NCBI RefSeq assembly: GCF_021018805.1
Contig: NC_086256.1
Location: 13,706,032 to 13,770,031, forward strand
Source of the DNA: Prinia subflava
Lineage: Eukaryota > Chordata > Aves > Passeriformes > Cisticolidae
DNA length: 64,000 bases
Reading direction: 5' to 3'
The notes beneath the pieces were generated by a model, which searched no databases, was not told the DNA's origin, and saw only the letters and a program-made list of their open reading frames with translations. Shown here one piece after another: positions 46,871-62,887 of the stretch (position 1 is the first letter of the stretch; each line of letters begins with the position of its first letter). A program made the position numbers and the translations under genes.

Positions 46871-49800
46871 CGCTGCAGAGGGAATGTAAATCGTACAATT
46901 GATTATCTTTAAAAATGTATGAGGCAATCCAGCTTGCTGGAGGATTTTAAACAGTGCCTGCTGTGATGGTTTACAAACCTTTAGATGACAGAGTGCCGTG
47001 TTTGATGCCACAGGTTTTCAAACAAGCTTCCAGTTTCAGGATGGACAGGAAATGAAAACTGTGTAGTTGGATGATAATGGTCCATCCCACAGCATGCAAG
47101 AACCACTGGACTCTACTAACAAGAAACACAATGCAAATGTGAAGTAGAGTTAATAATGTATGAGATTAATTTAATTTCTGTCCTGTGAACACAGACGTAA
47201 CCCCTGCCTTCAAATGAAATTATGTTGGTTTCATTTTGATAGGAACTGGGTCTCAACAGTATATTAACTATAAGAATGATTACTTGGTCTCATACTACAC
47301 CCTCTAAAGTCTACAATAATCTTTTCATTGATTTCTAGGCAGTCAGATCAAATCCTTTATATTTATGCATTATGCATGTGTATTGCATAAGCACATTTAA
47401 AGGTATGACAATATAGGGGTAAAAATTAACAGATTATTATTCAAACGGACAGACAGAGAGAAAGAACTTTATCATGAGGTTAGGGATTAAAAAAAATCTA
47501 ACAGCAATAGACAATCACTAATTTTCATCAACACAGTAGCTTGAATAAATACAAGAGCAAACACAGCAAAGACTCCAAAAGCTTTTACATGCACTTCTAT
47601 TACTGCATAAGAAAACAAACATTACAGCTTTGACAAATGGCTTACTCTGTGAGTCTTTATAGACCTGGTAGAAGAAGAGTTGATACTATTTTCAAACTAC
47701 TGTGAAATATATGTAAAAGCAAAATAGCATAAATTTTCATCTCTCCTCTTAATAATACACTCAGAATCTTAAATTGTATTCTTCCTTCCTGGATTTTTCC
47801 AGATCTATCCTATTTATCTGATTGGATTTCTGTCCCATCGTTCCACATATTAGAGCTAATTAGTACCCCCTGATGAGAAACAGTCCACCGATGGAAAAAG
47901 CAGTTGGATAAGATCTACATTAACAAATGTAGTTCATTTAATATCATTTGTACTGCTGCATTATTAATAATACATAATTATCCTGTGCAGGCTGCAAAGG
48001 GGAAGAATAAAATCATTCATTAATTTCTTGGCCTTTACAAAAGGAGTGGTATATTTGCCACAGGCTGAAAAAAATGGTACTGGACTTACAGAATGTCATT
48101 CATCAGTTTTGCATGTCACACTAAAATATTAACTTCTTTTCTGTATGGAAAGCAGTGCTTTATTTAAACGAGATCCTTACCCAAGCCCAAGATATGATGT
48201 GCCATCGAGCCACTGGAATCCTCAGTTGTTATTCTGAAAGCAACTGAACAAAGCAGCAGGACAGCCAACTATCTGAAAGCTGAGATTTCCAGACAGCTGC
48301 TGAAGGTTGTTTTCAATGCATACAAATTCCAAAACCCATACAGAATTTCCCATTACCTACACATGGCTATATTTACTGTACAATCTATTACTTATCTACT
48401 AATCAATTTAATGTTTTTTCATTTACATACGTGTGTTAGTCCAGACTTTGAACACTGCAGGAAGCAAATATAGAACTGCTTTAATTTTACCCACACTCTT
48501 CAGTCCAAATGAGCACAATAACACTTTACAACACTTACAGAAAAATGTCAGATCCTGCTAAATTGCAGGCTAAAATTACCTTTAGGATACAGAATAAAAT
48601 CATCCAACCATGCATCAGACTCTGTTGTTCTCATCCCAGTAATAGTGTCAGTGTTCTGCCTAAAGAACCTGTGTTTTTGGGGGGTCGGTTTGACCCTTGC
48701 AAGAATGCTAACAAACATATCAAGCTATCCTGCCTAATGACCCCTTCTAGAGCTCTCATGTTCTTTAAAAAGAGAGAGGGCATGCATGCTAAACCCCAGA
48801 ACTACATTTCTTTATTCTTCCTGGGAGCAAGAGTCCAATTGCCTGCTAAAGCTGTGAGTAATGCACATGCCCACACTCACTCGAACAGGAAGGGTCTCTA
48901 AAGCAGTTTCCCCCTGAGCAGGAGTGGGAGATACAAGGCAGGGACACACAAAGCATCTGATTCTTCTTTTGCAAGAAGATTTTGGATGACAATAAGACTT
49001 GCTTTCAGAAATGCTTAGCTCACCTCTGACAGTACCTCAGAAATTTTGGAGAGTATTTTTAGTACTTTCTATGTACTTCCTACAATGGATTGTGATTTAA
49101 ATAGACAATTCAGCTGCATCAAACTGCTTTAAAAAATGAAGGAATAGAACAGTAAAATGAAAGCATAAGACAAAAGTTTGAGAATTTCTGGGAACTTACA
49201 GGTACAAGAGAGACTGAATAAAGTGTTGAGTCCAGAAGCTAGACCTTGGCTCATCTTGAAGACAGACAGAAAAAATATGATTTTTTAATGAATTGTATTA
49301 CCATACCTGCATAACAGAGCATGCGGGAAAGGACCCAGCACAATTAAAGATGATCAGTAGGTAGAAAACAAAGTGTAGTGATTAGCTGCTTGTCCCCTCA
49401 GTTAACCACAGAAAAGACCACAAGTCATTGAGTCTGAACCCCTGTAGTGGAGGGGATAATTTGCATTGAAATTCTTAAATGTCACAGATTCTTTAGTGGA
49501 ATATTTAGAAACTTACTGCCAAGCAAAACACTACAGTGAAACTGGTTTTTTAAAGGAATGACTGAACAGTGGACACAAGGTCACCTGAAACCGTTTGTAT
49601 CATTTGGTGCACGCCTGAGGAAAAAGACCCTGCTAGTATTTATTATAGCAGAAGGATGTGTGGGGGTCATGCTTTATACTGAGAAGTCAGGGCACTGTCC
49701 TCAGGTCCCCAGTCAGAAATGAGACACTCAGGAACCAAGAACATACAGCAATAGCAAGGACTCACATCCATCTAGACCCAGTAAAGGTTGCACAGTTGAA

Positions 49801-52800
49801 ATTATACGGTTTAAAGTCAGCAGCCTTCTGTCTGACAGTGCTGAGGAGGGAAAATTAACCCACCTTCTGGAGGTACTGCACACCCTTGAGCCACCTGCAT
49901 GCTTTTCAAGTGTCCTACATCACCTCCCTCAAAAAAAAACAAAACAAAATCTTCTCACTCACCTAGCAGTGATATCCAGCAACACAAATGCACAAGAAAC
50001 TAAAAAATCCTGTTAAAGGACATAAAGAAATACTTCCAAAAGATGAAATGGGGGGAAGCAAGGTGAACTAACTATAAGTTTGAAGTTCAACATGCATTCC
50101 AGAGAGATCTGAAGTGTTTGACATCAAATTCTTCTTTTGTTGACTTCTCAAGCTACTTATTTTAATCCTACAAAGTGTAAGTGATCCTAAAGGTTTCAAG
50201 TAAATATTAAGCATTTTAAAGAAAATAGTCTGAATGAAAATGTGATCAAACAGGACTTCTCGGGTTGCTCAGATTACTGTGTGTTTTGTAATGGTCATTT
50301 ATTTTTCCTAAGAACTAAAATATTAAGATGCTCTCATGTTTTTTCACAAGAATCTATACAGTGATACGTGTGTTTGTCTATAGCTGCACTTAAAATTATT
50401 TAAACAATATGGTCTTAAATCTAAAAATTAAAAACAATCCATATGAAAAGACTACAAATTGTGAATTATTTGAGTGCCATTATCTCACCAATATAACATA
50501 TGAAAAGGTTGCATTTTCTTAAATAATGTAAGAAACATTTTTGTGATGTATGTTTCAAATTTATTTATGAGAAGTAGTGAAATGTCATAAATCCCAAGTA
50601 TTTTCTCAAAGTGTATTAAATTCAATATACTATATATGTTCAATGTAAATAATATGCATTTAAATGTATGAAAACAATATACTCATATATAAATTATGCA
50701 ATTCTAAATGACCAGAACAGACTCTTAATCCATTTTAAGTCATACAACACAACTGAATTCAAAGTTAACAGCAATTTTATCCTAAATCATGTTTGCTGCC
50801 AGCAAGTCCTAGTTTCCCTGTATTTACTACGGGATGCCACACTGAAGATATATCACAATATAAAATAGATGTTAACAAATAGAAAAAGCCAGAAAACAAG
50901 ACAGCTAACATAAAATGGGAAAACCCGCAGACAACAACAGACATTAACTTGACAATCAGTCCACATGCCTGCAATATAACTGTCCCATAACTAATCCATC
51001 AGGAGCCACTGATTCAGGAAAAAGCTTTGAGAAGAGGGGACAGAATGCACCACCACCAATATAAGTTGCTTGGTCACAACCAGGGCTTCCAGGCAGCAGA
51101 GGCTCTTTTCCCTCACTGGAAAAACCAACAAAACAAATCTCTCACATAGGTGGGTACTTCTCACCATGTTCTTTCAAGGGTTGGAGACCTTTATTGAGCT
51201 TAACCCACTTGCTGTAAATGATGATCACCGATTCTGGGAGAGAGGAAACTCATGGGTATAAACTTAAAGAAGCTGAATGTATCCTTTTCTTATCTACTTG
51301 ATTAAATATTCCAGAAGAATATTCAAAGGCTAAAACTGAAATTATTATCTACTCCCTAATGATCGGAAATGCTTTGGAAGAAATTCAGAGAAAGGTGGGG
51401 GGAAGGTTATCATAATCCAGGAGTGTTTTCCACTTCCCTTATTCAAGAAAAATGGAAAGAGAAAGCAGACATTCAGCAATTTGGCATTGTCTCACTCTGT
51501 TCATGACAGGCTGTGCTGAGTGCCTTGTGGGTTTTTTAAAGATTTCTACAAACTTAAGATTCAGGGTTGGGGGCAACTCAGGAACACAGATCAGATTGCA
51601 GCTTATGATTCAAAAGCTCTTGACAAAATGACTATGTCTGTTTCTACAAATTGAAAACACCCAGAGCTTGACACAGGCAGCTCTAATAAATGAGTATAAG
51701 ATCCACCAAAGAGTAACATTTTTCATACCTTTCCTTCAGGTAACGCTGGCCTTTTGACTACATCCCACCTCACTGCTCAGCCTTTACTTTGAGTCGAAAG
51801 ATATAGAGAGCCCACAGCCATTGCTAGCACATCTATATTGATCAGATTTGGGGGATCTGTGCTGACATCTCAGTAGCAATTATATTACAGTCCTATGTGC
51901 CAATGAGCTACTTTCCCACTAAGCAAGTGTAATTTCTTTCCTTCATTGCAACTGCTGCAGCAATGTACACCAGCAGTAACACACTGCTGAAGACACTGCA
52001 GGGAGTAATGTAGCAAAATGTCTTACATGGATGTGGATAATACGGATTTGCTGAGCCCACAGAGCTGGTCTCTGAGCTATCATCTATAAGCCCCTGTAAC
52101 AAGTTTCTTCATTCTCCCTTCACTGAGGTACAACTAATTCCTGCATTTGTTGACTGGAAATGCTTTACACCTGAGTTTTTGTTTTTCTAAAACCTAAAGG
52201 AAGAAAAGCACTGCAAGACCTAAAATTGCATTAATTAACCTAAGTCGAAGCTTCATTACATGAAGTCAAAGCTTTTGTACACTTGGTCATGTTTTGTTTT
52301 GTTTTTATTAATTCATGCATTACCCAACTGGGATGACATTATTTTAATGCCCTTGAAGTTGAAACATATTTTTCACTCAAAAATTTTGAAGCTGTCACAT
52401 ATCTGAAATATAACTCAGCCTTGGTCAATCCGTTTTCTCTTCCTCCCCACTAACCTGAGGGGCAGTGCTCAGTGCTGCACCTGCCTCCAGCAGCTCTGTG
52501 CTCCCCCTCTCCCTGGCTCATCAACACCAGCCAGCGTCCTTCTGACTGGGGTTTCAGACCAGGGGCTTCTAATTCTAAACTATCACACTGCAGCATCATT
52601 TCAACAGGCAAACTACTGCACAGAAATATTTAAAATGAAGGCATTTTAAAGAGGGAAGGCAAAAAAGCACTAAAGTTTGCATTTAATGAAAATATTTCAA
52701 CAAGTGAAGCATAAAAACGCAATATTATGTGTAATATTGGTGACATCTCAGAAATCTTGTTATAAACTAGAGAGCAGGCTTTATTTGAACTTTGTTGCCC

Positions 52801-55800
52801 TTATATTAGATTTCTTTTTTTAGAATTAATTTATTTCCTTGTAGTTCTCATTATGTTTTTATTGCATTCATGGAATAGTGCAGCATTTCTCTAACTAATT
52901 TAACACCTGTAAATTCCCACAGCTGCTAATGAAAGACTGTGTAGACTACCAGATAAATTCCTAATTCATATTTCAAAGGTTGCAAGTTCAAATCCTATTA
53001 AGGTTGTACTTATTAATGTTTCTATTAACTCTTTTCCATCTCTGAAGTTACAGATTGAATTAATACTGTCAGTTTTTGAAAAGAAGAAAAACACAATTGC
53101 TCCAAAATGTCACACAAAGTGGGGATGAGGAAGGAGAAGGAAATAAACTTAGGACAATTCAGATCCAATCTCTATGCTTTTCAAAGTGATGGCACTCTTA
53201 CAATTAAAATGAAAAGCAATGAACTACATATTTTGAATCCTTCAAGAAACAGTGAAAATTCAGAGTTTTTCCATATAGTGCAACTACACTGACTGAAGCT
53301 TGAGCTTCCATTCTGTCTTTCTAACATACTTTTCTTTACATTTATCATTTATCTCCCACCACCTCAGTTTATTCATCTCTAAAATGGATGCAATGCTGAC
53401 TGACCTTTTAGCTAAGTATTCCTTAAGCCTTCGGACATCCATAATTACTTCCATTAGAATTTTAAAGCCGATAAATTAAATGCATCTCCAAAGGGATTTT
53501 GTCAGATTTACTTCATTAGTTATTAGAGTCTTAATGGAACAGCTATAGATGTTCAAAGGAGTAATTATAGCTAAAAAACAAGCACTTAGAAAACTATTTA
53601 GCTATATCAAAAACGAATATACCACTGGAAATAACCGTGCCAAAGAGACCAGGAGCCAAGCATGCCCATGACTGACATAACTTTAAATGCACCAGCATTC
53701 TGGAACAATGCCCTAATTTATGCTGCTACAGATCTACATCTGCTATCAGAAAACATTATGCAAAAGATTTGCGGGGGTTTTTTAAAATGTATTTTTTTGC
53801 ATATTAGATAACATCTGAGAAGTATTTTGTGCAGCCATTAAAGAAAATAATTTGATTGGTGTACAAATACACAATACTTGATTAGCAACCAGTACACAAA
53901 ATTCCCTTCTCATTTATTGAGTGGTAATCAGTTTTATCAGAAATACATCCTTTCCTCAGAGTAACATCCTATTCTCCTCCTGTATTTACAAGTATTCACT
54001 GTACTCTAATGTTGACCTTCAAGCCATAAGGCTAAAAAAGTTTCGTTTAGTTTGCTTCTCAATCTATTCTTATTTAACAGATAACATATATTTCCAATTA
54101 CGCCCAACATTCTATTGAAATTTTAAATCATTCATTTGGAGCCACAGTCTATATCAACAATATACATGGGTTCAAAAATCTCACAAAAAAAAATCCACAA
54201 GAAACACACAGGAATTTTTGAGCCAATCTGAATTATTAGTGAATCTTTTTGAGAAAAAGTGAATATATGTGTATCAGACACACCATTCTGATAATTTAAA
54301 ATGAAAATTGTTCTCTTATTTGGCTTTCTCCAAACCAGTGTAAAACTGCTCAGCCACACTGGGCTCCAGTTCCCTGGCAGAAATATCTATTTTTCGCACA
54401 TATACCACGATAGCAGGTGGCCCCAAAACTCCCAAGGTGTGCAGTCTCTGGTGGAAAGGCTTGTGAGCAGTACACCATAGCTGGCAGAAAGCTCCTGTCC
54501 TGACTCACAAGAGTCACTGCACAAGGGCAGAAACTTCTTCCATTCATTTGAGCACTGCTTTACACTGTGTCTCACGTTTGGGCCACAGTTACAGTCTTAG
54601 CCAAATGACAGATGCAGACTCTCGCTTCCCTGACAGGATTTGCTTTCAAAAAGACTGACTGACAAGTTCCTATTTGTTCTTCTTCTGGGGAAAAAGTAGT
54701 ATTTTGAAATATATAACTGAGGGTCATGCTCTTGGTATTTTCAGAGCTCTAAAAGCTCCAGAGACATAAGGGAGAGAGCGCTGACTTCTTACCGTTGATC
54801 ACAAACTCCATCACAAGGAGAAAGAAGATTGAGACCTTGATGTAGGCTGTCAAGATTTATACCAAGGAAGGCTGTCTTCAGAAGAAGGCTGTGGATAAAT
54901 AAAAGCCAGATAACAGGCTCTTCAGACAGAGCTTTAAAATCAGGGTGTATGGGCTGAAGAGCCCCATCAATAGTATTTCTGCAACACAACCCGCCAAGAA
55001 AACTAGGGAGGCTCTGAAAAATGAGTGAACAGGGAAAGGGAGAGTTTATTTATCCATATGGTAACAACATTCAGGCAGCTCCTAGTAACATGCAAGATGT
55101 AGTAATGTACTTGAGAGGAAATAATTTTAAAATATATTGTCTCCGAATTCTTATGATTTATACTAGCTTATACAATCCTCCGGGCCAAATACCACAGTCC
55201 CTCCTCAACCCTCATTCAAGGAAAATCTGCTCAAAATCAATAGGAGTTTGCTTATATAAGGAAAAAAGTGAAAACTAAGGATAAAACAGGGATATGATTC
55301 ATGGTACACATGAAAATTATTTTGGTTTTTGAAACATGCAGAGCATAAATCATAATAAAAAGATGCAGTACCACTGATGACCTAGTTTTCAAAATCTGTA
55401 CACAGCTAGTAACGGAATTGAATGCAAACTTAAGCACACAAGAAAAGCCAAAGTCTATCACCTGGCTGACAGTTTTCACTTCTAAATGTCGTGGTCTGTC
55501 CAGAAAATGTCAGCTTTCTACATTGCACAAGTTTTCTTGTTCACACAATTATGTATGAATATTTTGAGAGAAGACTACGTGCTATTAGGATGGGAAACAG
55601 TCTACTTTTCTTATGGTGCCTCTGCATAAAAATAACAGGTTTTTTGGTTTTGTTTTGTTTTTTTATCTTCTTATAACACAATCTTTATTTTGGATTTATT
55701 TTGGAAGATTTGAGTGCTTCAGAATAATTTATCTCTCACAAAAAACATTACCATGACAAATATTTAGCTATTATGTAGGTCATGTTTAATTCACTTTACT

Positions 55801-56755
55801 ATGTAAAAATGTTATTAGTACAGACACTTATGAAAACAGGTAGGATTGTCTTACTATTTGAAATTATTTAGTGAAATTTTACAAACGTGAAATGGACAAA
55901 GACATTTCACCATGTATGTATGATATGTAAATCAAAAGAAAAATTATTATTTATTCCTTTTCTACTTTTTTCTTTTTTTGAGGGAGGTAGAAAACTCTGC
56001 TTATTATCAAAGACACTGATGCAACTTTTAGGGTTTGCCACATTAAATCATCTTGTTGTGAAGAGCGAGCCAACGGTCCCCAGATTTCAGCCAGTTCTAC
56101 ACTTCTCTCATTAAATTTTCCAATTTTTTATTCATTGTGACTTATTACTCTCACTGTTACCAAGTTCTTGTTTTAAACTACGAAATGCATGTATACATGC
56201 ATTATGCAATAAAGCAAATCTGCCTAAATTTTAGTAGTATGTGTATGATTCTTTTCCTCTTCAGTTATACCCTTTTATTTTGTATTCATGCATCTTCATG
56301 CTCATCATTTTCTGCTCAGACACACCATTGCAAACCCCTCCCCACCCAATCACTTTCATGCTTTTAATTTTCTTATGCTCTCAGTTTCTCCTACCAGGTC
56401 TTTCTTTCAATCTGTTTCATGACACTTAAGGCTCTCCTTCCCCCTCTCATCTCCCATCTCTTTTCTTCTCTGCTTTTTATTCCTAAAAGTCTTTACATCT
56501 CCATCACTTGCACCCAACATGGCACATTTAGGAATTTACCTCTTCTCTCCTCCTTATCTCTCCGTCAAAATACCTGTTCTCTCCCCTGCAGTAAATTTCT
56601 CCAGGATGTTTTGTGAAGCCAGAGCATGATTTCTCATCAGCTTCTTTGCTGACACGTTAGCGCCTCGCTTCCTCTACAGTGCGGCAGAGCCGGCTGTGCG
56701 TGCAGGATGGGTGTGCACGGCAGCAGATTGCAAGGCTGGGGTGTTAAATGCATCA

Positions 56756-56774
56756 GTGTGTCTGTGTGTGTGTG
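56756..56774 (+). repeat. TG dinucleotide repeat
   Basis: An interrupted TG run next to a CpG-containing, moderately GC-rich stretch (about 56.64-56.79 kb). Confidence 0.65.
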
Positions 56775-58490
56775 CACGCTCATGTACTTGGCCTCACGTA
56801 GAGATGGCATTTGCCAGCTATACTTCTGCACCCTAAGAATAACTGCAACTTGAACTTGAACATTATTAAATTCCACTTCCAAGTCATGCTGTAAAAATAT
56901 TTTGCCTTAAGCAAATTAAAGCAGATGCAGAAGTTTAATATGAAATAGGAAATACTTCCACCTTACTGTCTTTGAATCTTTTAGAGTCCAAACCAAACTA
57001 GAACATGTGGACAGTACAAGTGAGAGGATGGTTATATTTTTAAGTGTAAAATAAAAAAAATTAGAAATGCTGAGTCTCACAATATGATATCCAAAGGAAG
57101 GAGGGAGCTGCTACTGGACTTCAGAGTAGTAGCTCTCTGCAGATATGGGGCAGTCAAGAGCACAGGGAACAGGAATCCATGGGAACCATGCAGATCTGGA
57201 TAAAAAGAGAAAGGAAAACGAGGTCCAGCTGAGGCAAGGACAAGCATGCAAACATTGAGATCACTGAACGTGAGTAAATTTCTAAACTGAAGAACTCCAC
57301 GGGTACGTGTTCTCTTTAGATTAAAAAAAATGTATTTAAAATATTTAACTCATTCCTGGAAACAAAAACAGAGATATGAGCACACATGTAGAATTTAAGT
57401 GAATATTTCTAATACATACACATGAAAAAGCGTTTGTTTCCTGAAGTTAACTGTAATGAGACAGGAATCTCACATGTCATTTTATAGATTCCTGAAGCTC
57501 CTTTATAAATTTCAAACAACACTCAAAACACCTCATTTCTACAAAATTACTGACATATCTGTTTTTAAGGCAATCTTTCGATGTAATTTCTTCACAGTGA
57601 AGCACCATGACTGAGGACACTGCTGCTAACCTCTCTCATCCAAATTTTGCTGTTGCCTCTATTTCCTTGCACACCTGCTGTTTTTCAGCACAGACTGGTA
57701 ACCCAAAGGTCACACTCATCTGCATTTATCCAGCCAACTGCACTGCATCTGACTGACCAATAAGGGAGGCACCTGAGGGATACTGCACCACTCAAAGAAG
57801 CACCTGGATGGTTCTCTGCACTCTCTGTATGAGAGGCAGCACTTCCATTCATTAAAAACGAAAAGCATGCAGAAAAATACTTAAAAAGAAAATCATATCT
57901 AAACCCGGCAGTACACTGCTAACCACCTGCCATGTCTCATGCTGAATTGTCATCTCTGCTCTCCAAGAACTTGACAAGGCAAGTTCACCTCCCAAAGCAT
58001 CTTGATTTGAAAAGAAATAAAACATTCACCTTTTCAGCACTCCAAGATTTAGAGGCCAAAGGTTTATAGCAGGCAAACAGACTGAAAGGACAAGAACAGT
58101 TTTACAATTAAGATACACTCAAGTGTGCTGATTTTAATCTTATGCTCCAAATACAGAATAATTCTTTCAACTCCCATATCTCATTTAGAAACATACTTCT
58201 CACTTTTCTCTTTCTGTGTCTTCTCTCTTTCAAGGAACAAAAAGAAATAATGACACTCTCTGATGACATGTTTCAAGACAGGTAAGTGTGATAACAAGAC
58301 TTAAATACAGGACATTGGCAGAATAATGCCAGGAACAGGAATAATTTCATTAATCATCTCACATTCACCTACCCATCGGTTCTACAATTGGGAACTTCAA
58401 GCTAAGCTTTCTATATGGAAATAACAGGTCTTTGTTTCAAAAAGAAAAAAATACATACACATAAAAGCAAATCAACCTCTCTTTCACAAG

Positions 58491-58510
58491 ATATATATAT
58501 ATATACATAT
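58491..58510. repeat. TA dinucleotide repeat
   Basis: Alternating AT run of about 15 bases followed by catat. Simple sequence. Confidence 0.8.
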
Positions 58511-61500
58511 AATGGCAGGTTTTTAATACACAGCTATGGGCTGACTATATTCAATTTAGTCCTGTCACTCTCTTTCAGTTTCACAGTCATATAATTGTTA
58601 TTACATTTTCATCAATACCTCATTTACTTTGAAAATAATACAGTCTCTGTCCACCTTTAGATAGGAAATTATTTTTTGTTTCTTATCCACCTTTGCTGTA
58701 ATAATGAAATATCTCCAGAATTATTGTTAGATATGTTTCTTTTTTGAAATGCCATCCTTACGCAGAGCACCCTGACAACCAGAGACAGAAAAAGAATAAC
58801 TTTCCAGAAGTCACATTTCTCGATCAGCACAAACTTGCAATTTTAACAGTGCCATCAGTCAGATGGACATAGAAGTGATTATGTATTTCATAAGGTTTTA
58901 GAATTACTGTCACCCAGGAGTTATGTGTCACATCCATACAAGAAAACTACTGGAAATATAAATTTTCCTTCTGTCTTCTGTAATATATTTACTAACTCTA
59001 TTGTGCAGCATATAATGAAGAGACTTGTGACTAACAGAACACTAACATGTTCAGTATGTGGAAAGTCAGGGACAAAGGCATATTTTTGTCATTTTCAGAA
59101 GTAAGGGGACATCTAGCTTCACCTGCCAGTTTTGGCTATTTTGTCAGAGCTGAACAGAACAGTTCAGGCCACTAAAATGGTCCTCCTTGTTCCTTCAAGC
59201 CATCAGCAATGTGTCCCAGTTCAAGCAGACACAAAGGACACTGCAAGGAACTCACTCTGCAGGAACGGCAATCACTCGGTGATGTCCCTGCCATGGCCAC
59301 TGGACACTACGGTGGCACAAGGCCAGACAGCTGGTACATGTAAAAGATGAAAACATCTCATCAACTACTGCCACGCACTGGGGGAAATGAGTCTTGTCAT
59401 CTTGATGCTTTTATCCACTGCGTGCGTTTTGCAAGCTACTGCTACCAGGAGATGAGAGGCTATAAACACTCTACGAAATGCAGGAGTCAACAAAAATAGT
59501 GGTTAATGACTAGCTCAAGATGAAAGTTGTTACTATTTTGGTGGAGGTCTTGGCCCTTTCTGAAACTTCTCTTGCACATTCTGTGCCTCTGTGAGGGATT
59601 GCTGCCCTAAGAACTGTAAGCAGTAGATAGAAAATGGCAGAATTTCTGGAGACAGCAATAGAAAAGTCTGCATTACATGATCAAATTGCTACATCATTCC
59701 TACCTGTCCAGGGCTTTGACCACAGTGCATTAACCCATGACTGGTCTCTAGGATGACCAGTGTCTTCCTCCTGCACACACATTACTTATTTAGACTACAT
59801 AGAGTAAATTGCAGGACTTATATGCACTATAACATCCAATCACATCAAAATTAAAAGACCCTCTTTTTTTCTGGAAATAATTGATGGAACTAGTACAACA
59901 GAAGAACTTTACCTATAAAATGCTTCAAGAAGTGAAAATCCCTTGTGTTTTGCTTATCAGAGGAGTGATAGCTGAATGATGAAAATTCCTTTATTTCATA
60001 CTTAGGAAGTATCAAACACATATATTTTCCCCTGAAATCAATGTTTGGCTTGCCTGCAGGAAAAAATATTTTGTGTGCTCAATGCAGTTCTTTACAGTTG
60101 CCTGCAGAGAACTAAATGTTGACTTTTTTTACTAATGAAAGTGAAAGAAGGGTTTTTTCCTTCATCTTCTTCTTACCTAACTTATTGCTGTTAACCTTGC
60201 AGATAATAAGTCTTCCATCTTCTTCTCTAATGACAGAAATGAAATAAACTCAAGCCACTTCAGCACTGCTTTGAAACTCTCCCTTCTGATGTGTCATCAA
60301 AGCAGTCCTGAACAGGTTTTAAAATGAGATGGTTAAATGAGCTGCAGTTCTGCCTGGCTCCCTCCTCCCACCTGTTGAATCCCATGACCTAGAAGTGAAG
60401 AAGCCACCTGCATCCCTCCTGCCAGCTCAAACTGCTCCATGTGATTACTGCAGCTGTACTCAGGCTGCTACAGAGGATGCAGAATCACAGAAAATTTACT
60501 GAGACAATAGCAATAATAAGTAAAATTCAAAAAAAAAGCACTGTAAGTGGGGGGAAGCCAAGAACAGCCAGCTACCTGAACAGCCAGAACTACCTTCCTC
60601 AATGTGCTCCACTGTAACTGACATGCCACGGCTACAGTCTCAACCTGGTAGCGTTTCATTTTATTAAACTATCACTGTTCCTAAATTCAGCCAGAATGAT
60701 CCCAGATCTGTAATTTTTCTTCCACTCAAAAGCATACTGCTGTTTTGGAAAACATCCCAGTCTCCAAGAAGATTATGAGAAATATTCCATTAATACTGTT
60801 CCTTAGGAGTTAATTTCATCTCTATGTAAGTCTATAAAAGGGTTCTTACATGGAGAGCAACAGAGTTGAACTAAAGCTGTGCAAAATGTACAAAGAGCCA
60901 CATGAAACTATATAAAACTCACCAGGTCTAAAGAGTGCACTAATAATTTGAACCAGCAGGGCTTTGCTCTAAATTTTATTGAGCCAGAAAACCTTTCATT
61001 AAAATCAGAAATGTAATTTTGGTCACTATCTGGAATTGTACACATTTCTGGAAGCTAATTATTTCTCTTTTTCCTCCCCTGCTCTCTCTTCCAGGATGAA
61101 TGCTGTGACTGTTACACAAAGCCAAGGGTATAAGTTTCATGGTTAGACTTCTGGAAGGCTAATTGGCTCCATGTGACCAACATGAAACCTGCTACAGCTA
61201 AGCAGAGCGCCCCTCTGTACCTGACTTACATAACTCTGAATTCCAAAAAGCAAGAATTCTAAAAGAGGCTCATTTAAACACTAGCACATTGAGTTGCTGC
61301 CTCCTGCTGTGACTGATCCAAAGAGAAGCGCTGCTGCTCTCGGTGAGCACGCCAGTCCTTGGCCTGCGCTTCCGAGGGACGGCTCTGGGGTTCAGTCCCT
61401 CTGCAAAAGCCATCATGTGGTTACAAATCTCTGCTAGCTTCCACACAAGGCTTCACCACCTCTTTGTGTCACCAGGGAGAAGGAAGTGAATCAGTGTTAA

Positions 61501-62873
61501 CTCTTTACCTGGGCTTTCCTAACAAAAAATTACTAGAATAGAGATTAAAATTTGAAATATAAAGTATTCCTTAGATGACTGAGCCACTGCCACATTTGTA
61601 TTGTAAGTCTACAGTAAATCCAATGGCAGCGAGCTAGGAAATGCTGGCTTCTTTGTTAATTCTTTTGTTAATAACTCCATCTAAAAGTGTTTAAGTATAA
61701 TATATACTCTCTACTCTCCTGATCACACATGGAGCAGGAGCAACTTAATACCCAAAAACATTTACAGGTATGCAAATTACAGATCCACACATTCTGATGG
61801 ATAAAAATAATTTGGATACACAGTCTTTTGGGGAGGAACTAGAGCTTCATCAGTCTTTAATATACATTAAGTCTGGTTTCTATAGCACGTACATGACCAG
61901 AGGTATAAATAACAGCAGTAGCAGAAGCAATTTCTTATACATAAAAATAAATAAAAGTGGAAATTTCTCCTTAGGAAGGGAAGAATTTTCACAGAAACAG
62001 CAACCAGACCAGATAAAGCGTGAAAGTCAGAGGCTGAGCTTGGCATATTGTCAACACTGTAATTCCCATTTAAGTTGTCACAGCTGAAATTGCAAGATTT
62101 GTTCTGTTTAAGTATGTTGAACTGAAAATTTTGATAACAATTGAGCCTTTTAGACAAAACAGGATCAAAGATTTGAAAATACTAGAATTTATTTTAGTGA
62201 TCAGAAAATAAGATATCATTGAATTTGATGAGGGCAATAAGAGCAAAAATATGCAAGACCTGAAAGAAAAGAGATATTAAAATTTAGTAAGAACTGCATG
62301 ACCTTAATAACTCAAGTAGCAAGAGAGAGGTGAAATTGGATAATAAGATGTTATTAAACTAAAAGCATGGAAAATAATAATTAAAAATGACCACAACCAA
62401 CAGATGACCCTTGGTAAAGTCAAACAAGCATGCTGTGCTGCAAAGCTGTGGTGTGATGTACTTTCAATATTCATGTATCAGAATAAGCTTTGCATAAAAA
62501 AAAAATCTAGGAAGTTTGTTGGCAAATACAAATAATGACCTTTATTGATCACAGCCTAGCAGTAGATATGTAGCATTCTGTCTTGCCTTCTGAATATGTG
62601 GAAGTAGCTGACATCAGAATTCACTTTGCTTATCTTAAGGGTAGAACAGCCAGCATCTGTTTAAAAGCACAAAACTGTACCAGTAAACAGTTTGTGATCA
62701 AAAAAACCCCAACCACGCTATACTGTGAAAATGACCCTGAGATCCACCAATGAGGAATACATAATAATAGAGGGTAACTAAATTCTCATCTTCGTTAGCA
62801 TTTGGAAGTGACTTTTCCCCACAGATATCAAAAACACTGAACTAACTTAATTTTTGGTCATTGCCAATGTTTC

Positions 62874-62887
62874 TTTTTTTTTTTTTT
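62874..62887 (+). repeat. poly(T) tract
   Basis: 14 consecutive T residues. No associated retroposon recognised. Confidence 0.8.

Noticed and set aside
48509..48901. 130-codon plus-strand frame
   Set aside because: The longest host frame outside GC-rich DNA, but it has no domain, biased residues or splice context. At this length a chance frame is expected in 64 kb.
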